Assembly: GCA_025357175.1 (NCBI GenBank)
Contig: JANXPS010000061.1
Location: 1 to 8,154 of the forward strand
Length of the DNA: 8,154 bases
Origin: Deltaproteobacteria bacterium
GTDB taxonomy: Bacteria > Desulfobacterota > Deferrimicrobia > Deferrimicrobiales > Deferrimicrobiaceae
Direction: 5' to 3'
Shown here: one piece after another, positions 6,620-8,154 of the stretch
How the letters are laid out: every line of letters starts with the position of its first letter
How positions within the stretch are numbered: the first letter of the stretch is position 1
The notes under the pieces: model-generated
Seen by the model: only the letters and a program-made list of their open reading frames with translations
Database searches by the model: none
What the model was told of the DNA's origin: nothing
Made by a program: the position numbers and the translations under genes

Positions 6620-6640
6620 CGCCGGTCAATGAAGCCGGCG
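6620..6640 (-). other. Intercistronic hairpin upstream of rplT
   Basis: CGCCGG (6620-6625) and CCGGCG (6635-6640) form a perfect 6-bp GC stem with a 9-nt loop, about 20 nt upstream of the rplT ribosome site. No U tract follows, so it is not a simple terminator. It is one of three hairpins in the rpmI-rplT gap and could be structural or regulatory; its role is unknown. Confidence 0.45.
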
Positions 6641-6660
6641 AAGGAAATTGAGGAGTGCCG

Positions 6661-6681
6661 GGAAAGGGACTGTCCCCTTCC
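6661..6681. repeat. 21-bp near-perfect palindrome, REP-like
   Basis: The segment is a 10-bp inverted repeat around one central base. The inner part GGGAC/GTCCC is perfect, and there is one imperfect position per arm, which would be a G-U pair in the minus-strand RNA. Similar GGGGACAGTCCC-type palindromes recur between genes in some deltaproteobacterial genomes as REP-like sequences; that link comes from memory and is not demonstrated here. Only one copy is visible in this window. Confidence 0.4.
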
Positions 6682-6696
6682 GATGACGACAACCTG

Positions 6697-6716
6697 AAAA
6701 GCCCGACTCGCGGGCT
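6697..6716 (-). terminator. Weak terminator-like hairpin after rpmI
   Basis: On the minus strand AGCCCG, a 5-nt loop and CGGGCT are followed by TTTC, starting 9 nt after the rpmI stop codon. The stem has 6 bp and the U tract only four bases including one in the stem. Because rplT and pheST lie downstream in the same direction, this is more likely a partial terminator or mRNA 3'-end stabiliser than a full stop. Confidence 0.4.
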
Positions 6717-6725
6717 GATGAGGAT

Positions 6726-6923
6726 TTAAAGGTACGGGAGCAGGCTCCTGATCGACTTCTCGTTCGTCGAATGAACGAGCGCGCCCTTGCGGAGTGAACG
6801 CTTCCGCTTGCGGTTCTTCGAGGTCAGGATGTGGCGACGCCCCATCTTCCCCCGCTTGATGCCGCCTGAGGCAGTGGCCTTGAAGCGCTTCTTGGCGCCA
6901 CTGTTGGACTTCATCTTGGGCAT
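6726..6923 (-). CDS. rpmI: 50S ribosomal protein L35
   Basis: A small basic large-subunit ribosomal protein. The 65 residues match the family length, with the typical start MPKMKSNSGAKKRFKATASG (1-20), the RRHILTSKNRKRKRSLRK core and the end IRSLLPYL. The ATG lies 6 nt after the infC stop. Its AGGAGG Shine-Dalgarno is built from the last infC codons (CAG GAG GGT), so translation is probably linked to infC. The infC-rpmI-rplT order is one of the most conserved in bacteria and supports the call. After its stop comes the structured 136-bp spacer before rplT. Confidence 0.98.
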   Translation of the reverse strand: MPKMKSNSGAKKRFKATASGGIKRGKMGRRHILTSKNRKRKRSLRKGALVHSTNEKSIRSLLPYL

Positions 6924-6929
6924 GATCGT

Positions 6930-7565
6930 TTAACCCTCCTGGTTATCGGACTCGACCAATGTCGCGTCCGTGTCTTCTTTGGATTCGCTGATGCTCTTGC
7001 CTTTGCCGGCGGGAACTGCGACTTTCGGCGGTGCACCCACCGGCTTTTTCTTGGCCTGGGTCGGGGCAAGAATGGTCATCATGGTCTTGCCTTCCATCTT
7101 GGGGGGGCTTTCGACCTTGCACAGGTCGCCAACCTCCTCCAGGACGTGCTTCAAAACTTCGTAACCGCTCTGCGAGGCATACGCGAGTTCGCGGCCCCTG
7201 AAGCGGACGGTAACCTTGACTTTATCGCCTTCGCCGAGAAATCGGCGGATATGCTTGACCTTGGTGTCAAGGTCGTGCTCATCCGTCTTGGGACGAACCT
7301 TGATCTCCTTGACCAGGATTACGGTCTGCTTCTTGCGCGCCTCTTGTTCCCGCTTGCTCTGGATATACTTGAACTTGCCGTAATCCATGATGCGGCAAAC
7401 GGGCGGCCGCTCATTGGGGGCCACTTCCACTAAGTCCAGGCCAGCATCCATGGCTGTCCTCATCGCTTCGGACGTGGGGATCACTCCCAGCATTTTCCCC
7501 TCTTGATCGACGACGCGAATCGGAGAGAGGCGAATCTGGTCGTTAATTCGATGCGTGGTTTCGAT
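6930..7565 (-). CDS. infC: Translation initiation factor IF-3, probable AUC start
   Basis: Binds the 30S subunit, blocks early 50S joining and proofreads the start codon and initiator tRNA. I place the start at ATC (7563-7565), with GGAG at 7575-7578, 9 nt upstream. This gives 211 residues beginning (M)ETTHRINDQIRL, as IF3 proteins do. Extending to the upstream ATG at 7658 would add 31 unconserved residues and run across the predicted promoter. Family marks: RINDQIR (6-12), LDLVEVAP (43-50), PPVCRIMDYGKFKY (54-67), then a lysine-rich linker, VKEIKVRP (85-92), RFLGEGDKVKVTVRFRGREL (108-127). A tail of about 45 residues, rich in K, P, A and then acidic, follows ILAP, so the protein is longer than the 180-residue Escherichia coli factor. 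Non-AUG starts of infC are a known device for autoregulation by IF3. It heads the rpmI-rplT-pheST operon. Confidence 0.95.
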   Translation of the reverse strand: METTHRINDQIRLSPIRVVDQEGKMLGVIPTSEAMRTAMDAGLDLVEVAPNERPPVCRIMDYGKFKYIQSKREQEARKKQTVILVKEIKVRPKTDEHDLDTKVKHIRRFLGEGDKVKVTVRFRGRELAYASQSGYEVLKHVLEEVGDLCKVESPPKMEGKTMMTILAPTQAKKKPVGAPPKVAVPAGKGKSISESKEDTDATLVESDNQEG

Positions 7566-7574
7566 TGCTGCGTT

Positions 7575-7578
7575 CTCC
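7575..7578 (-). promoter_or_regulatory. Ribosome binding site that decides the infC AUC start
   Basis: GGAG on the minus strand (plus CTCC at 7575-7578), preceded by a T run, stands 9 nt from the ATC codon at 7563-7565. No ATG, GTG or TTG lies in frame at a suitable distance from it. The next non-standard candidate, an in-frame ATT six codons later, has no Shine-Dalgarno. Confidence 0.7.
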
Positions 7579-7636
7579 AAAAAATGAATTGAATTTGTCC
7601 GGTGACATTCCGAACGTAAACCCCATGCGACACATA

Positions 7637-7665
7637 GTATTAGCCCGATTGTCGCCAACCGTCAA
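7637..7665 (-). promoter_or_regulatory. Putative sigma70 promoter of the infC operon
   Basis: On the minus strand TTGACG (7660-7665, 5/6) is followed by exactly 17 bp and TAATAC (7637-7642), which runs into TATG; an overlapping TACTAT gives an alternative -10. Transcription would begin near 7630, leaving a leader of about 65 nt before the AUC codon. The -35 box falls inside one arm of the inverted repeat at 7660-7700. Confidence 0.7.
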
Positions 7666-7700
7666 GAAGTCGTTTAATCGATGGACACGAATTCTTGACG
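7660..7700. repeat. 9-bp inverted repeat overlapping the infC -35 box
   Basis: CGTCAAGAA (7660-7668) and TTCTTGACG (7692-7700) are perfect inverted copies separated by 23 bp. The left arm contains the complement of the TTGACG -35 element. The repeat lies between the proA stop and the infC promoter. No U tract follows in either direction, so a terminator is unlikely; an operator or chance duplication of -35-like sequence are the options. Confidence 0.5.
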
Positions 7701-7710
7701 CGACCACCGC

Positions 7711-8154
7711 TTAAGCCCGAATTTGACCATTGCCATGAGCAACCCATTTGTAACTCGTTAATTCCCGAAGTCCGCACGGACCACGTGCATGAAATTTGTC
7801 GGTCGAAATCCCGATTTCCGCCCCCAATCCGAATTCACCACCATCATTAAATCGCGTACTGGCATTCACCAAAACCGCTGCGGAATCCACTTCCGACGTA
7901 AATCGCAACGAGGCTGAAAGATCGTTCGTCACAATGGTATCCGTATGGTGCGAACCATATTCCTCGACATGCCGTATTGCCGCCGAAATGTCGTCGACAA
8001 CCTTCACGGAAAGAATCAGGTCCAGGTACTCCGTTCGATAATCCAGTTCCGTCGCGAGTTTGGCTTGCGAAATGATTTGCCGCGTACGCTCACAGCCACG
8101 AATTTCAACCCGTTCCGCATCGAGCATCGCTGCCGCTTTCGGGAGAAAATTTTC
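7711..8154 (-). CDS. proA: Gamma-glutamyl phosphate reductase, C-terminal part (runs off right edge)
   Basis: ProA reduces gamma-glutamyl phosphate to glutamate-5-semialdehyde with NADPH, the second step of proline synthesis. The open frame continues to the window edge, so the 147 residues here are the C-terminal third of a roughly 415-residue protein; the catalytic cysteine region lies outside. The first residues (ENFLPKAAA) precede a Met at 8127 that is internal, not a start. Diagnostic segments are EYGSHHTDTIVTND, EVDSAAVLVNASTRFNDGG, EFGLGAEIGISTDKFHARGP and LRELTSYKWVAHG. The TAA stop is at 7711-7713. No convincing terminator separates it from the infC promoter. GC is about 51% over 240 sampled bases, clearly below pheT, and third positions are far less GC-biased. 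This may reflect different expression or origin. Confidence 0.95.
   Translation of the reverse strand, partial: ENFLPKAAAMLDAERVEIRGCERTRQIISQAKLATELDYRTEYLDLILSVKVVDDISAAIRHVEEYGSHHTDTIVTNDLSASLRFTSEVDSAAVLVNASTRFNDGGEFGLGAEIGISTDKFHARGPCGLRELTSYKWVAHGNGQIRA

Noticed and set aside
6168..6692. 174-codon minus-strand frame overlapping rplT
   Set aside because: Its composition (rich in Arg, Pro, Ser) is that of an out-of-frame reading of L20, and it would displace a certain ribosomal protein.
7566..7658. N-terminal 31-residue extension of IF3 from an ATG at 7658
   Set aside because: It overlaps the predicted -35/-10 region, has no IF3 similarity, and there is a well-placed Shine-Dalgarno for the internal ATC.
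7695..7723. Plus-strand promoter using the right-arm TTGACG
   Set aside because: There is no -10-like hexamer at 16-18 bp and no plus-strand gene downstream.
1..8154. CRISPR, insertion sequence, prophage, toxin-antitoxin or other accessory system
   Set aside because: I saw no regularly spaced repeats, transposase or integrase motifs, terminal repeats, or unexplained gene pairs; every coding stretch belongs to a known housekeeping family.

Overview
The window reads as an ordinary housekeeping chromosome segment from a bacterium. Every gene I can support lies on the minus strand, so transcription runs from right to left. The gene order infC-rpmI-rplT-pheS-pheT-ihfA-merR, followed by tRNA-Pro and surE, resembles the translation and IHF cluster I know from Deltaproteobacteria/Desulfobacterota (Geobacter-like genomes). 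The moderately high GC content, frequent TTG starts, encoded tRNA CCA end and an IHF-alpha next to pheT fit that placement. The lineage is an inference from synteny and protein style, not from a search.

Right edge to about 6230: the 3' end of proA (proline synthesis) enters from the right. A gap of about 145 bp follows, holding a 9-bp inverted repeat and a good sigma70-type promoter. After it comes the translation operon: infC (IF3, apparently starting at the rare codon AUC), rpmI (L35), a structured 136-bp spacer with three hairpins, and rplT (L20).

About 6216 to 1645: the operon continues with only short gaps into pheS and pheT (the two subunits of phenylalanyl-tRNA synthetase), ihfA (DNA-bending protein), a small MerR-family regulator whose start overlaps the ihfA stop, and a small stand-alone cupin of the type II phosphomannose isomerase family.

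About 1613 to 1: tRNA-Pro(GGG) has its own promoter and a rho-independent terminator. Then come surE (stationary-phase nucleotidase), apt (adenine salvage) with its own promoter, and the first 28 nt of a further tRNA (probably Arg) that is cut by the left edge.

Functionally the window joins protein synthesis (IF3, L35, L20, PheRS, two tRNAs), nucleoid architecture and transcription control (IHF, MerR) and nucleotide salvage or housekeeping (SurE, Apt). I found no mobile element, CRISPR array, defence system or clearly new multi-gene system. The points most worth a second look are the AUC start of infC, the hairpin-rich rpmI-rplT spacer, an inverted repeat sharing the infC -35 box, the solitary cupin inserted before tRNA-Pro, and the clear drop in GC at proA.
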